Source: Pseudomonas phenolilytica (GTDB lineage: Bacteria; Pseudomonadota; Gammaproteobacteria; Pseudomonadales; Pseudomonadaceae). Taken from it: a stretch of DNA of 64,000 bases. Under the pieces are notes generated by a model. That model did not search any database and was not told where the DNA came from. It saw only the letters and a program-made list of their open reading frames with translations. A program made the position numbers and the translations under genes. Within the stretch, counting starts at the first letter, position 1. The number at the start of each line of letters is the position of its first letter. Below, piece after piece: positions 35,133-44,326 of the stretch. The stretch is taken from assembly GCF_021432765.1 (NCBI RefSeq), contig NZ_CP058908.1, forward strand, positions 3,062,001 through 3,126,000, given 5' to 3'.

Positions 35133-36788
35133 ATGAGTCGCGAATACATGGAATTCGACGTTGTCATCGTCGGCGCCGGCCCTGCAGGCCTTTCCGCTGC
35201 CTGCCGCCTGAAGCAGAAAGCCGCCGACGCTGGTCAGGAAATCAGTGTATGCGTCGTCGAAAAGGGTTCCGAAGTAGGCGCCCACATCCTCTCCGGCGCA
35301 GTCTTCGAGCCGCGTGCGCTGGATGAACTGTTCCCCGATTGGAAAGAACTTGGCGCCCCGCTGAACACTCCGGTCAAACGCGACGACATCTACCTGCTCA
35401 AGAACGCCGAAGCCGCCAGCAAGCTGCCCAACGCACTGGTTCCCAAGACCATGCACAACGAGGGCAACTACATCATTTCGCTCGGTAACCTGTGCCGCTG
35501 GCTGGCCCAGCAGGCCGAGAACCTGGGTGTCGAGATCTATCCAGGCTTCGCCGCTCAGGAAGCGCTGATCGACGAGAACGGCATCGTGCGCGGTATCGTC
35601 ACCGGTGATCTGGGCGTCGACCGCGAAGGCAATCCGAAGGACGGCATGTACACGCCCGGGATGGAACTGCGCGCCAAGTACACGCTATTCGCCGAGGGCT
35701 GCCGCGGCCATATCGGCAAGCAACTGATCAACCGCTTCCAGCTCAACGCCAACGTCGATCCGCAGCATTACGGCATCGGCATCAAGGAGCTGTGGGACAT
35801 CGACCCGGCCAAGCACGAGCAGGGTCTGGTCGTACACACCGCCGGCTGGCCACTGGACGATGAGAACTCCGGCGGCTCCTTCCTCTATCACCTGGAAAAC
35901 AACCAGGTGGTCGTCGGCCTGATCGTCGATCTGTCCTACAGCAACCCGCACCTGTCGCCGTTCGACGAGTTCCAGCGCTACAAGCATCATCCGGTGATCA
36001 AGCAGTACCTGGACGGCGGCAAGCGCGTGTCCTACGGCGCCCGCGCCATCGCCAAGGGCGGCCTGAACTGCCTGCCGAAGATGGTATTCAACGGCGGTGC
36101 GCTGATCGGCTGCGACGCCGGCACCCTGAACTTCGCCAAGATCAAGGGCAGCCACACGGCGATGAAGTCCGGCATGCTCGCCGCCGAAGCGGCTGCCGAC
36201 GCGCTGCTGGCCGGCCGCGAGGGCGGCGATGAGCTGACGGCGTATCAGGAAGGCTTCAAGAACAGCTGGCTGTACGACGAGCTGTACAAGAGCCGCAATT
36301 TCGGCGCCGCCATCCACAAGTGGGGGGCAATCAAGGGTGGCGCATTCAACTTCATCGATCAGAACATCTTCGGTGGCAAGATCCCCTTCACCCTGCACGA
36401 CACCAAGCCGGACTATGCCTGCCTCAAGACGGCTGCAGAGTCGAAGAAAATCGACTACCCCAAGCCGGACGGCAAGCTGAGCTTCGACAAACTTTCCTCG
36501 GTATTCCTCTCCAACACCAACCACGAGGAAGACCAGCCGATCCACCTGCGGCTGACCGATCCGAACGTTCCGATCGAGAAGAACCTGCCGCTGTACGACG
36601 AGCCGGCACAGCGCTACTGCCCGGCCGGCGTGTACGAAGTCGTGAGCAACGACGATGGCAGCAAGCGCTTCCAGATCAACGCGCAGAACTGCGTGCACTG
36701 CAAGACCTGCGACATCAAGGACCCAGCGCAGAACATCACCTGGGTAGCGCCAGAAGGCACCGGTGGTCCGACTTATCCGAATATGTAG
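35133..36788 (+). CDS. electron transfer flavoprotein-ubiquinone oxidoreductase
   Basis: This 551-residue protein begins with an FAD fold (VIVGAGPAGLSAACRLK) and shows GAHILSGAVFEPRAL, GCDAGTLNFAKIKG and GSHTAMKSGMLAAEA. It ends with the 4Fe-4S Cys set, the Cys of YCPAG and C-x2-C-x2-C (CVHCKTC). It passes electrons from ETF to ubiquinone at the inner membrane. GAGGGGAA lies before the ATG. In P. aeruginosa its gene adjoins etfBA; here the pnt genes lie between them. Confidence 0.95.
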   Translation: MSREYMEFDVVIVGAGPAGLSAACRLKQKAADAGQEISVCVVEKGSEVGAHILSGAVFEPRALDELFPDWKELGAPLNTPVKRDDIYLLKNAEAASKLPNALVPKTMHNEGNYIISLGNLCRWLAQQAENLGVEIYPGFAAQEALIDENGIVRGIVTGDLGVDREGNPKDGMYTPGMELRAKYTLFAEGCRGHIGKQLINRFQLNANVDPQHYGIGIKELWDIDPAKHEQGLVVHTAGWPLDDENSGGSFLYHLENNQVVVGLIVDLSYSNPHLSPFDEFQRYKHHPVIKQYLDGGKRVSYGARAIAKGGLNCLPKMVFNGGALIGCDAGTLNFAKIKGSHTAMKSGMLAAEAAADALLAGREGGDELTAYQEGFKNSWLYDELYKSRNFGAAIHKWGAIKGGAFNFIDQNIFGGKIPFTLHDTKPDYACLKTAAESKKIDYPKPDGKLSFDKLSSVFLSNTNHEEDQPIHLRLTDPNVPIEKNLPLYDEPAQRYCPAGVYEVVSNDDGSKRFQINAQNCVHCKTCDIKDPAQNITWVAPEGTGGPTYPNM

Positions 36789-36900
36789 GAATTAACACGT
36801 ATCGCAGCCGGCACGCCTTGACATGACTGACCGATGAGGATTCGTCCAATCCGCCAGGCAGGCCTTCTTCTTTCTCCTACGGAGCCGCCCCCGCCGGGAC

Positions 36901-38097
36901 CTACACGCATTGGACGCTATCGCGCAGCACCGGACGCAGTAGAAAGGCGACGGCACCGGTCGCCACCGTCGCCATCGCCACCACTGCGCTAGCCATCTCC
37001 CAGCCAAAGGCTGTCGTTACGCTGCCCACTGCAACCGACCCGAGCATCTGTCCGAGATTGCTTCCTTGCATCATCAGGCCGACGGTGATCGGTACAAGCG
37101 CGGCTTGGCGCGCGACTAGCGGTGCGGAGGCGAGCAAGGTAGCCGGGATCAGCCCCCCGATCGCCGAAAAAAACAGGCACAGGAGGAAAGTTGCAAAAGC
37201 CGTTAGGCCGCCCAGGAAGATACCCATTCCGGATAGCCCCATGATGGTGCTTGCAATGACTACTAGCTGGACGCGTCCAGCGCCACGTGCGATCAAATAA
37301 CCTGCTGCGAGATTCCCGCTGGCGTTCATGGCACTTGCCAGTGCGCTTAGCACGCCAGCGCTGCGGTATGAGACGTCCATCCGCTCCATCAGCAGAACCG
37401 GCAGAAAGCTGAACAGGGCAAAGAACACCAGGCTGTACAGTGCAAACCCCAAGGCGAGCAACATCGCGCCTCTGGAACAAAGCAACTGTCGAATATCAGC
37501 CTGCATGGTTTTTAAGGTGAAGGTTTTGGGCGAGGCGCTTGGGGGCACGCGGCAAGTCACTACCCAAATCGAAGCCACGGCCAGCGCCGCGCTTGTCCAC
37601 CAAAAAGATTGCCAGGTTTGGAACAGCGGCCCTACCAGCATTGCCAGCGCCATCCCACACGGCATGAAACAGCTCCAGAGCCCAAAAGCCACATCCCGCT
37701 CAGCGCCGGTCGTGACGCGTTCCAGTATCGCCGGACCAGCGACGATTACCAGCATGAAGCCGAGCCCCTCCAGGAAACGGGTGACCAGCAGGCCCGGATA
37801 TGACGGCATGGCGGCCCCGCCTGCTCCGGCGAGCGCCATCACCCCGAGCCCCAGCAACAGCGTGTTTCTGCCGCCAAAAGCTGCCGCCACAGCGCCTGCG
37901 GGCGCTCCACACAGGAGCCCTAGCCCTGCAAACAGACCGGTAAGCCAGCCGGCTTCATCCAGGCTCAGGTGCAAGTCTGCCTGTAGCATGGGTGTGGCGA
38001 TTGCCGCCTTGCCCAGATGCAGCGCCGCCACGACCCCGCAAGCCAGGATGATCCACACGACGAGCGTGGTACGCCCGTTGGTGTTCGCCGCGTTCAT
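36901..38097 (-). CDS. MFS transporter in a wrbA operon
   Basis: This 398-residue protein has twelve predicted hydrophobic segments and an MFS fold. Its ATG overlaps the stop of the upstream wrbA gene (ATGA), so both are translated together. The pair is divergent from a LysR regulator. Such cassettes often handle quinones, aromatic compounds or electrophiles, but the substrate is not readable. GC content is lower than in the steroid and pnt blocks, which suggests separate acquisition. Nothing identifiable lies in the 112-bp gap before ETF-QO. Confidence 0.82.
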   Translation of the reverse strand: MNAANTNGRTTLVVWIILACGVVAALHLGKAAIATPMLQADLHLSLDEAGWLTGLFAGLGLLCGAPAGAVAAAFGGRNTLLLGLGVMALAGAGGAAMPSYPGLLVTRFLEGLGFMLVIVAGPAILERVTTGAERDVAFGLWSCFMPCGMALAMLVGPLFQTWQSFWWTSAALAVASIWVVTCRVPPSASPKTFTLKTMQADIRQLLCSRGAMLLALGFALYSLVFFALFSFLPVLLMERMDVSYRSAGVLSALASAMNASGNLAAGYLIARGAGRVQLVVIASTIMGLSGMGIFLGGLTAFATFLLCLFFSAIGGLIPATLLASAPLVARQAALVPITVGLMMQGSNLGQMLGSVAVGSVTTAFGWEMASAVVAMATVATGAVAFLLRPVLRDSVQCV

Positions 38098-38717
38098 CTT
38101 TGCGCCCCGATGTTCGCGGCTGCGATGGCCGCGGCCACTTGCGCCACGTGCCGCCCCTGGAAGCGTGCGCCTTCGAGCTCATTGTCGCTTGGCTGGCGAT
38201 CGTTCCCGTTGTCCTCCGCCAGTGTCGAGGCGCCATAGGGCGTGCCCCCGGTAATGGCATCCATCCGCAACTGGCCCTTGAAGCTGTACGGTAGCCCGAC
38301 CACGACCATGCCCAGGTGCAGCAGCACGGTGTGCGTCGAAAGGAGGGTGCTTTCCTGGCCACCATGCTGACTTCCGGTAGAAGTGAATACGCTGCCCACC
38401 TTCCCGACCAGCCTATCCTCGAACCAGAGCCCGCCGCACTGGTCGAGGAAGTTTTTCATTTGCGATGCCATGTTGCCGAAGCGCGTCGGCGTGCCGATCA
38501 CGATCGCATCGTAGTTCGGCAGCTCGGAGACCTGTGCCACGGCGGCGGACTGGTTCAGCTTGTATCCGGCCTTGCGAGCGACATCTTCGGGCACCAGCTC
38601 CGGCACCCGCCTGATGTCGACCGAGGCGCCAGCCTGGCGAGCGCCCTCGGCAACAGCAGATGCAACGGTCTCGATATGGCCATAGGAGGAGTAATAGAGC
38701 ACCAGTACTTTCGTCAT
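38094..38717 (-). CDS. wrbA: NAD(P)H:quinone oxidoreductase, WrbA type
   Basis: This 207-residue flavodoxin-like protein has the FMN phosphate loop [29 protein letters not shown] and [31 protein letters not shown] in the WrbA pattern. It reduces quinones by two electrons and protects from redox cycling. The ATG at 38717 is chosen because the following residues ([11 protein letters not shown]) match the family start. First gene of a two-gene operon with the MFS transporter. Confidence 0.9.
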   Translation of the reverse strand: MTKVLVLYYSSYGHIETVASAVAEGARQAGASVDIRRVPELVPEDVARKAGYKLNQSAAVAQVSELPNYDAIVIGTPTRFGNMASQMKNFLDQCGGLWFEDRLVGKVGSVFTSTGSQHGGQESTLLSTHTVLLHLGMVVVGLPYSFKGQLRMDAITGGTPYGASTLAEDNGNDRQPSDNELEGARFQGRHVAQVAAAIAAANIGAQR

Positions 38718-38817
38718 GATCCTGTCCTCTAAAGACGTTGACGAAAGCAAGCCTAACTATTCCGAAGGAGCTACAAGAGTGATAAAAAACTAACCAACTC
38801 GATCTACGGAAAAGATC

Positions 38818-39723
38818 ATGTTGGATGGACTGACGCTGGATCAGATCCGCACGTTTGTCACCGTTGCAGACACCGGCAGCTTCCGCGCAAGCGCCGCACG
38901 CCTGCTGCGCGTGCAGTCGGCGATCAGCCACTCGATCGCAAACCTGGAAGCGCAGTTGGGCCTTCAGTTGTTTGACCGCTCCGGTTATCGCCCGGTCCTG
39001 ACGCCAGCGGGAGAAGCCTTGCTGGCCAATGCACGCGACATTCTGCTCAGAGCAGATGCCATGCGCGCGCGCGCCAAGGCGCTGGGCGAAGGTGTTGAAC
39101 TGGAGCTTTCACTGGTGGCGGACACGCTGTTTCCGATCACCGTGGTGGCGCAGGCGATCACCGCGACATGTACGCAATATCCTTCGACGACCTTTCGCCT
39201 TGAATCACTGCCTTTGGGAGGGCCTATCGAGGCTCTGGACAACAAGCGCTGCACGCTCGCGATCCTGGTGGGTGAGGACTTTAGAAATCCTAGGGTTGCG
39301 CTCGAAGCCATTGGCTCGGTTCGGCAGATCGCCGTTGTGCAGGCTGATCACCCACTCGCCAAACGGGGCGAAAGCACGTCGCTCGGTTTGCCCGATCTCG
39401 CCTGCCATCAGCAGATCGTGCTGATCGATCCGACCCCGTTGTCGGAAGGCCGCTCATTCGGTGTCCTGTCGCCCTATACCTGCCGCGTCAACACCCAAGA
39501 CGCGAAGCTGGCCCTCATCCGAGCGGGCCTAGGCTGGGGCCGCCTCCCTGCATGGCAGGTACAGGAGGACCTGGATCACGGGCGACTCGTGCGCCTCGGC
39601 ATTCCGGATCTCGGGCGAAACAGCGAGGTGGTGTCTGAGGTCTATCTGGCGCACCGGTTGGATGAGCCTCTTGGACCAGTGGCGCATGCGTTTCATCGGG
39701 CCCTGATCGAGTTCTGGTCCTAG
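38818..39723 (+). CDS. LysR-family transcriptional regulator
   Basis: This 301-residue LysR regulator has an N-terminal winged HTH (LDQIRTFVTVADTGSFRASA, VQSAISHSIANLEAQLG) and a periplasmic-binding-like effector domain. It is divergent from wrbA-MFS with a 100-bp intergenic region, the usual layout for a LysR protein that controls its neighbours in response to a substrate or oxidant. I could not settle on a T-N11-A box in that gap. Confidence 0.88.
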   Translation: MLDGLTLDQIRTFVTVADTGSFRASAARLLRVQSAISHSIANLEAQLGLQLFDRSGYRPVLTPAGEALLANARDILLRADAMRARAKALGEGVELELSLVADTLFPITVVAQAITATCTQYPSTTFRLESLPLGGPIEALDNKRCTLAILVGEDFRNPRVALEAIGSVRQIAVVQADHPLAKRGESTSLGLPDLACHQQIVLIDPTPLSEGRSFGVLSPYTCRVNTQDAKLALIRAGLGWGRLPAWQVQEDLDHGRLVRLGIPDLGRNSEVVSEVYLAHRLDEPLGPVAHAFHRALIEFWS

Positions 39724-39777
39724 CGTTGGGATCGCATTGGGTGTGCAAGGAAAATACCCGCACAACGCTCGCGCCCA

Positions 39778-40059
39778 TTAGCAACGCAGTCGGGAATGAG
39801 CGGCCAGTACAGCCCGTAGATCGCCTTGCGTCAGCTTGTCATTGATCCGCGGGAGCCAAACATCATCGGCAGCGCTGAGCTCCATTTGTGAGCGCACGAA
39901 TATCCCGGCGAGGTCGCCGGTCGGAAATACGCTCACAGTCTGCCGCGCTCTCGACACGGCAATTTGATATCGAAAGCTGCGTCGTAGCGACCCGATGGTC
40001 ACGTTGGCCAGCTCGAGGATGCAGTTTCGCCTGCGGGCTAGGTCGTGTACGAACCGCAA
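39778..40059 (-). other. short open stretch of unknown meaning next to the tRNA-Leu terminator
   Basis: A 93-codon leftward frame from a possible TTG at 40059 to the TAA at 39778 encodes residues such as LLRFVHDLARRRN at one end and LAAHSRLRC at the other. There is no ribosome-binding site and no recognised domain, and it begins inside the tRNA terminator flank. It may be a degraded gene left by an insertion beside the tRNA or simply an open frame by chance. The LysR-to-tRNA gap otherwise holds nothing I can identify. Confidence 0.2.
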
Positions 40060-40060
40060 T

Positions 40061-40094
40061 AAAAAAGCCGATCTTGCATCTGCAAGGTCGGCTT
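40061..40094 (-). terminator. terminator of the tRNA-Leu transcript
   Basis: Read leftward, AAGCCGACCTTGCA pairs with TGCAAGATCGGCTT (one mismatch) and is followed by a T-run. It begins 7 bases past the tRNA CCA end. Confidence 0.85.
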
Positions 40095-40100
40095 CTAATT

Positions 40101-40417
40101 TGGTGCCCGAGGCCGGACTCGAACCGGCATGCCATTGCTGGCGAGGGATTTTCTTCCCACTTCGGCTTTCGCCGCCGTCCAGCAAACTGCCGGGCGTTCG
40201 TGGGCTGGAGCACGCCTTCACCATAGCCTTGCGGCCGTAGGTGCCCGCCGTCTGCTCTCTACACCTTCCCAAGCTGGGCTTGGGCTTGGCTCGGCGTTGG
40301 CTCGGACACTGAGTGCCCAGGGCTTTCGCCGAGTTTGACGGGCTTCACTTCGGACGTTTCCCTCCGAAGGCTCAAATTGTTTAAGTCCCCTGTGTCTACC
40401 GATTTCACCACTCGGGC
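40101..40417 (-). tRNA. tRNA-Leu(UAA), interrupted by a group I intron
   Basis: Exon 1 is 40417-40383 (35 nt: acceptor GCCCGAG, D-arm, anticodon stem GGGGA, loop C-U-U34). Exon 2 is 40152-40101 (52 nt: AAAA, UCCCU, variable arm GCCA-GCAA-UGGC, T-arm GCCGG-UUCGAGU-CCGGC, CUCGGGC, ACCA). Joined, they give an 87-nt class II tRNA-Leu with anticodon UAA, CCA encoded, and all stems paired apart from one G-U. The break falls between U34 and A35, the same place as the intron of cyanobacterial and plastid tRNA-Leu(UAA) genes. The gene follows tRNA-Gly and tRNA-Cys, as in other pseudomonads where the tRNA-Leu is continuous. Confidence 0.9.
40153..40382 (-). ncRNA. group I intron (IC3-like) in the anticodon loop of tRNA-Leu(UAA)
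   Basis: The 230-nt insert begins after U34 and ends in G, as group I introns do. In order it shows an internal guide with UUUGAG, a P2 hairpin with GGGAAA loop, GUCAAACUCGGCGAAAGCC, CAACGCCGAGCCAAGC, GAAGGUGUAGAGAGCAGACGG, GCUAUGGUGAAGG, GUGCUCC and a 3' P9-type hairpin with GCGAAAGC. This order and wording follow the well-known Azoarcus tRNA-Ile intron. P7 changes on both sides together (AGCA/UGCU here where Azoarcus has ACUA/UAGU), and so does P3 (GCCCG/CGGGC), which argues for a conserved fold. No endonuclease gene fits inside. Self-splicing is inferred. Confidence 0.88.
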
Positions 40418-40550
40418 GTAGTGTGCAACGCGTAAATCCACGTACCGCTAGCCGACACCTGGTCCGTAGAGACTGACTGCGACGCTACCGCTCGCAACCC
40501 CTTGTCTCCACCGGCTTTTGAACCAGCTGAACAAGCAAAAAACTTTACAC

Positions 40551-40597
40551 GGGAGATTCGAAGTCCCTTGCGTATACCCATTTCGCCATCCGTGCGG
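40551..40597 (-). pseudogene. 5' half-tRNA-like relic (tRNA-Leu-like)
   Basis: Read leftward, this stretch has a D-arm-like GGCGAAATGGGTATACGC and an anticodon-arm-like GGGACTTCGAATCTCCC with one wobble and a poor outer pair. These parallel the D-arm and anticodon stem of the nearby tRNA-Leu. A T-loop-like GGTTCAAAAGCC lies further on (about 40515-40526), but no acceptor 3' strand pairs with the start. The rest of 40418-40780 holds no gene I can support. Confidence 0.4.
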
Positions 40598-40741
40598 AGC
40601 GCTGGCGGTGGTCGCTAGGGTGGATCGCGACGGCGCAGGACTATAACCAGCTACCCGGCTTCACGCAACCGCGCGGAGCTTGGCATCGGCAGGATGCCGG
40701 GATTGATATGCGAGGAGCTATTAGTTTTCATGCCTCAAACA

Positions 40742-40774
40742 AAAAGCCCCGCAAGCGTTAACTTGCGGGGCTTT
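40742..40774 (-). terminator. hairpin terminator after tRNA-Cys
   Basis: A 13-bp stem, AAAGCCCCGCAAG / CTTGCGGGGCTTT, with a TTAACG-type loop lies just past the tRNA-Cys 3' end and is followed by T residues on the transcribed strand. Confidence 0.8.
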
Positions 40775-40780
40775 CGATAC

Positions 40781-40854
40781 TGGAGGCCGATGTCGGAATC
40801 GAACCGGCGTACACGGATTTGCAATCCGCTGCATAACCACTCTGCCAACCGGCC
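40781..40854 (-). tRNA. tRNA-Cys(GCA)
   Basis: The 74-nt cloverleaf begins GGCCGGTTGGC, has anticodon loop ATTGCAAA with GCA, T-arm GCCGGTTCGATTCCGAC and an encoded CCA end (GGCCTCCA). It lies between tRNA-Gly and tRNA-Leu in the same direction. Confidence 0.97.
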
Positions 40855-40862
40855 TCAAAACA

Positions 40863-40889
40863 ATGACGCCGCATTCTCTGCGGCGTCAT
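40863..40889 (-). terminator. hairpin between tRNA-Gly and tRNA-Cys
   Basis: A perfect 11-bp stem (ATGACGCCGCA / TGCGGCGTCAT) lies between the two tRNAs and is followed leftward by TTGTTTT. It could be an attenuating terminator or a processing element. Confidence 0.5.
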
Positions 40890-40900
40890 CTACAACAAAT

Positions 40901-40976
<76 letters not shown>

Positions 40977-41043
40977 GTTGTCTTGGTGACGGGCGCCATT
41001 CTATAGGATCGGAGCGCGGCGTCAAGCCCTTGATTAAAAAAGT

Positions 41044-41598
41044 TTATTTCTTTTCAGCGCTCAGATGAGGCCAGGCCGCGTTCAGGTAGTTGATCATCGA
41101 CCACAGCGTCAATCCGGCGGCGACGATGAGCAACGCGTAGCCCAGGCTGACCCAGATCGTCAGAGCTGGCGGATTGGCCAGCAGGATCACCAGCGCCACC
41201 ATTTGCGCTGCGGTTTTCCATTTACCGAGATTGGAGACGGCTACCTGCGCGCGCGCACCCAGTTCGGCCATCCACTCGCGCAGCGCCGAGACGACGATCT
41301 CACGCCCGATGATGATGGCTGCCGGTAGTGTCAGCCACAGGTTGGCATGCTCGCCGACCAGCAGCACCAGGGCGACCGCCACCATCAGCTTGTCCGCCAC
41401 CGGATCGAGGAAGGCGCCGAATGGGGTGCTCTGCTCCAGGCGACGGGCCAGGTAGCCGTCGAGCCAATCTGTCACTGCGGCAATGGTGAACACTGCGCTG
41501 GCGGCCAGATAGCTCCAGTGAAATGGCAGGTAGAACAGCAGAATGAAGATTGGGATCAGCAGCACGCGCAGCACGGTGAGCAGGTTTGGAATATTCAT
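41044..41598 (-). CDS. pgsA: CDP-diacylglycerol-glycerol-3-phosphate 3-phosphatidyltransferase
   Basis: This 184-residue inner-membrane enzyme has the CDP-alcohol phosphotransferase motif [22 protein letters not shown] (D-x2-D-G-x2-A-R-x8-G-x3-D-x3-D). It makes phosphatidylglycerol phosphate. The start [11 protein letters not shown] at 41598 matches other pseudomonad PgsA proteins; the in-frame GTG nine bases earlier is not preferred. It follows uvrC in the gacA-uvrC-pgsA order. Confidence 0.95.
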   Translation of the reverse strand: MNIPNLLTVLRVLLIPIFILLFYLPFHWSYLAASAVFTIAAVTDWLDGYLARRLEQSTPFGAFLDPVADKLMVAVALVLLVGEHANLWLTLPAAIIIGREIVVSALREWMAELGARAQVAVSNLGKWKTAAQMVALVILLANPPALTIWVSLGYALLIVAAGLTLWSMINYLNAAWPHLSAEKK

Positions 41599-41631
41599 CG
41601 GTACCACTGATCAGCGAAATTGGCGGTGATT

Positions 41632-43455
41632 CTACTCACTGTGCAGAGCGGCATAAATCGACTCGGCAAGCTTTTTACTGATACCCGGCGCCTTGGCGAT
41701 CTCGTCCAGGCTGGCACGGCACAGTTCCTGAAGACCACCGAAGTGCTTGAGCAGTTCGCGTCGCCGCTTCGGTCCGATGCCTGCCACGTCTTCCAGGCTC
41801 GATGTGCGCCGAGCCTTGCCGCGTCGCGCACGGTGGCCGGTAATGGCGAAACGGTGGGCCTCGTCCCGCACCTGCTGGATGAGATGCAGCGCCGGCGAGT
41901 CGGCCGGCAGCGTGAATTCGTGCGCCGCGTCGTTGAGATACAAGGTTTCCAGGCCGGGCTTGCGGGTGACGCCCTTGGCCACGCCGAGCAGGATCAACTC
42001 GGGCACCGCCAGCTCTTCCAGCACTTCGCGCGCCATGTTGAGCTGGCCCTTGCCACCGTCCACCAAGAGGATGTCGGGCAGCTTGCCCTCGCCTTCGGCC
42101 GCCTTGCGAAAACGCCGCGAGAGCGCCTGGTGCATCGCCGCATAATCGTCTCCAGCGGTGACGCCTTCGATGTTGTAGCGGCGGTAGTCCGACTTCAGCG
42201 GCCCCTCGGGGCCGAACACCACGCAGGACGCCACCGTTGCCTCGCCGCTGGAATGGCTGATATCGAAACATTCCAGGCGTGACGGCAATTCGTCGAGCTT
42301 CAGCGCCTCGGCCAGCGCTTCGAAACGCGCCGACAGGTGCTGGCGATTGGCGAGTCGTGCCGACAGCGCCTGCTCGGCATTGGTCAGCGCCAGCTGTTGC
42401 CAGCGGGCGCGCGTGCCGCGTACGCGATGCACGATGCTCAGCTCGCTGCCGCGCAATTCCGCGATCGCGCTGACCAGCGTGGGAAAGTCCTCATGCACGG
42501 CATTGACGATAAGCTCGCCCGGCAAGTCGCGCTCACTCGAGCCGAGGTAATACTGCTCGAGAAACGCCTGCAGCACGTCGCTGACGCTCTCCTCGATGGC
42601 AACCTGGGGGAAGAAATTCTTGCTGCCGAGCACCCGCCCGCCACGCACACTGATCAGATGCACGCATGCACCGCCCGGGCTTACGGCGGCGACGACGATA
42701 TCGACGTTGCCATTGCCGCCTTCCATGCTCTGTTGGTCTTGAACGCGGCGCAGGATGCCGATCTGGTCGCGAATCTCGGCGGCGCGCTCGAACTCCAGGT
42801 TCATCGCCGCCTGCTCCATGTTGCGTGACAGCTCTTCGGCCAGCGCATTGCTGCGCCCTTCGAGGAACATCACCGAGTGACGCACATCCTCGGCGTACTC
42901 GGTCGGATCCACCAGCTTTACGCAGGGCGCCTTGCAGCGCTTGATCTGGTATTGCAGACAGGGCCGGGTGCGGTTGCGGAAATAGCTGTCCTCGCACTGG
43001 CGCACCAGGAAGGCCTTCTGCAGCAGCCCCAGGCTTTCGCGAATCGCGCCGGCGCTCGGATAGGGACCGAAATAGCGCCCTGGCTCCTTCTTCGCGCCGC
43101 GATGGATGCTCAGGCGCGGAAACTCACCGGCGGAAAGAAACACGTACGGATAGGATTTGTCGTCGCGCAGCAGGATGTTGTACGGCGGCCGCCACTGTTT
43201 GATAAGCGTCTGCTCGAGCAGCAGCGCCTCGGTCTCGTTCGCCGTGATGGTGGTTTCCACCTGGGCGATCTTTGCCACCAGCGCGGCGGTTTTCGGCGCT
43301 TGGCCGGTCTTGCGGAAATAGCTGGCCAGGCGCTTCTTGAGATTCTTTGCCTTGCCGACGTAGAGCAGTTTTTCGTCGGCATCGAACATCCGGTATACGC
43401 CGGGATGCCCGCTGCATGCCGCCAGGAAGGCGGATGAATCGAATCCGCTGGCCAT
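41632..43455 (-). CDS. uvrC: excinuclease ABC subunit C
   Basis: This 607-residue UvrC has the N-terminal GIY-YIG nuclease ([24 protein letters not shown]), a UVR region ([12 protein letters not shown]), the RNase H-like C-terminal nuclease ([29 protein letters not shown]) and tandem HhH ([19 protein letters not shown]). It cuts both sides of a lesion in nucleotide excision repair. The ATG overlaps the gacA stop by one base (TGATG), implying coupled translation. Confidence 0.97.
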   Translation of the reverse strand: MASGFDSSAFLAACSGHPGVYRMFDADEKLLYVGKAKNLKKRLASYFRKTGQAPKTAALVAKIAQVETTITANETEALLLEQTLIKQWRPPYNILLRDDKSYPYVFLSAGEFPRLSIHRGAKKEPGRYFGPYPSAGAIRESLGLLQKAFLVRQCEDSYFRNRTRPCLQYQIKRCKAPCVKLVDPTEYAEDVRHSVMFLEGRSNALAEELSRNMEQAAMNLEFERAAEIRDQIGILRRVQDQQSMEGGNGNVDIVVAAVSPGGACVHLISVRGGRVLGSKNFFPQVAIEESVSDVLQAFLEQYYLGSSERDLPGELIVNAVHEDFPTLVSAIAELRGSELSIVHRVRGTRARWQQLALTNAEQALSARLANRQHLSARFEALAEALKLDELPSRLECFDISHSSGEATVASCVVFGPEGPLKSDYRRYNIEGVTAGDDYAAMHQALSRRFRKAAEGEGKLPDILLVDGGKGQLNMAREVLEELAVPELILLGVAKGVTRKPGLETLYLNDAAHEFTLPADSPALHLIQQVRDEAHRFAITGHRARRGKARRTSSLEDVAGIGPKRRRELLKHFGGLQELCRASLDEIAKAPGISKKLAESIYAALHSE

Positions 43456-44099
43456 CAGTTGATGGTGTCGACCATGCCGTGGCGTACGGCGAGCAGTGCC
43501 AGCTCGACATCACTGGTGATCGAGAGCTTCTCGAAGATCCGATAGCGGTAGGTGTTCACCGTTTTCGGCGACAGGCAGAGCTTGTCCGAGATCGCCTGGA
43601 CCTTCTGGCAGTTGGCGATCATCAGCGCAATCTGGATTTCCCGCTCGGACAGCAGATCGAACGGCGAGCCGTTCTGCTGCGGCTGGAAGGACTTGAGCGC
43701 CAGCTGCTGGGCGATCTGCGGGCTGATGTAGCGCTGGCCGGCGAAAACCATGCGGATCGCACGAATCATCTCTTCCAGCGCAGCGCCCTTGGTCAGATAC
43801 CCGGCCGCGCCGGCCTGCAACAAGCGTGTCGGAAACGGATCCTCTTCGCAGATCGTAACGGCGATGACCTTGAGATCCGGGTGGCTGCGCAGCAGTTTGC
43901 GAGTGGCTTCCAGGCCACCGATGCCGGGCATCTTGACGTCCATCAGAACCACGTCCGGCTTGAGTTCGCGAGTCTGCTTGATCGCCTCCTCGCCGCAGTC
44001 AGCCTGACCAACCACGTACAACCCGTCGATATCGGCCAGCATGCGGGTAATGCCCGTGCGAACCAGATCGTGGTCGTCTACCACCAGCACCCTAATCAA
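43455..44099 (-). CDS. gacA: response regulator GacA
   Basis: This 214-residue NarL-type regulator has a receiver domain ([11 protein letters not shown], phospho-Asp in [14 protein letters not shown], Lys in YLTKGA) and a LuxR-type HTH ([32 protein letters not shown]). With GacS it drives small RNAs that relieve RsmA repression. The TTG start at 44099 is chosen because GAGGTG sits just upstream and the protein then has the usual GacA length and beginning. An ATG at 44114 would place that site inside the gene. The 227-bp region upstream (44100-44326) should hold its promoter; I see no other gene there. Confidence 0.95.
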   Translation of the reverse strand: MIRVLVVDDHDLVRTGITRMLADIDGLYVVGQADCGEEAIKQTRELKPDVVLMDVKMPGIGGLEATRKLLRSHPDLKVIAVTICEEDPFPTRLLQAGAAGYLTKGAALEEMIRAIRMVFAGQRYISPQIAQQLALKSFQPQQNGSPFDLLSEREIQIALMIANCQKVQAISDKLCLSPKTVNTYRYRIFEKLSITSDVELALLAVRHGMVDTIN

Positions 44100-44326
44100 C
44101 AGACACCTCGTCAATGCAATTCAAAGCTGGCTGGCTGCGCGCTTCGTGATAACGGCGAACTGTACCAAAGAAAATGCCAACCTCGCCTCATCCGAGGTGA
44201 CGAAAAATCGTCGCAGGCACTCCGCCAAAATGGCTACGACCCGCGACGCAAAGCGTTTGGCGCCACCTGTCAGCCAGAACCTACAGCGCAATGCTTGTAA
44301 GCCATTGGCTATGGAGTGCAGACCAT

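Noticed and set aside
38718..38817. A LysR binding box in the wrbA-lysR gap
   Set aside because: No T-N11-A site with convincing dyad symmetry could be singled out by eye.
40153..40382. Reading the tRNA-Leu insert as a damaged tRNA or a mobile-element insertion
   Set aside because: Exon joining restores a perfect tRNA, the insertion point is the known intron site, and the insert has an ordered group I core with compensating changes.
40153..40382. A homing endonuclease gene within the intron
   Set aside because: The intron is only 230 nt and any frame crossing it runs through catalytic-core sequence.
40441..40600. A tmRNA or second intact tRNA upstream of tRNA-Leu
   Set aside because: No 3' acceptor strand, no tag reading frame and no tRNA-like 3' domain could be paired.
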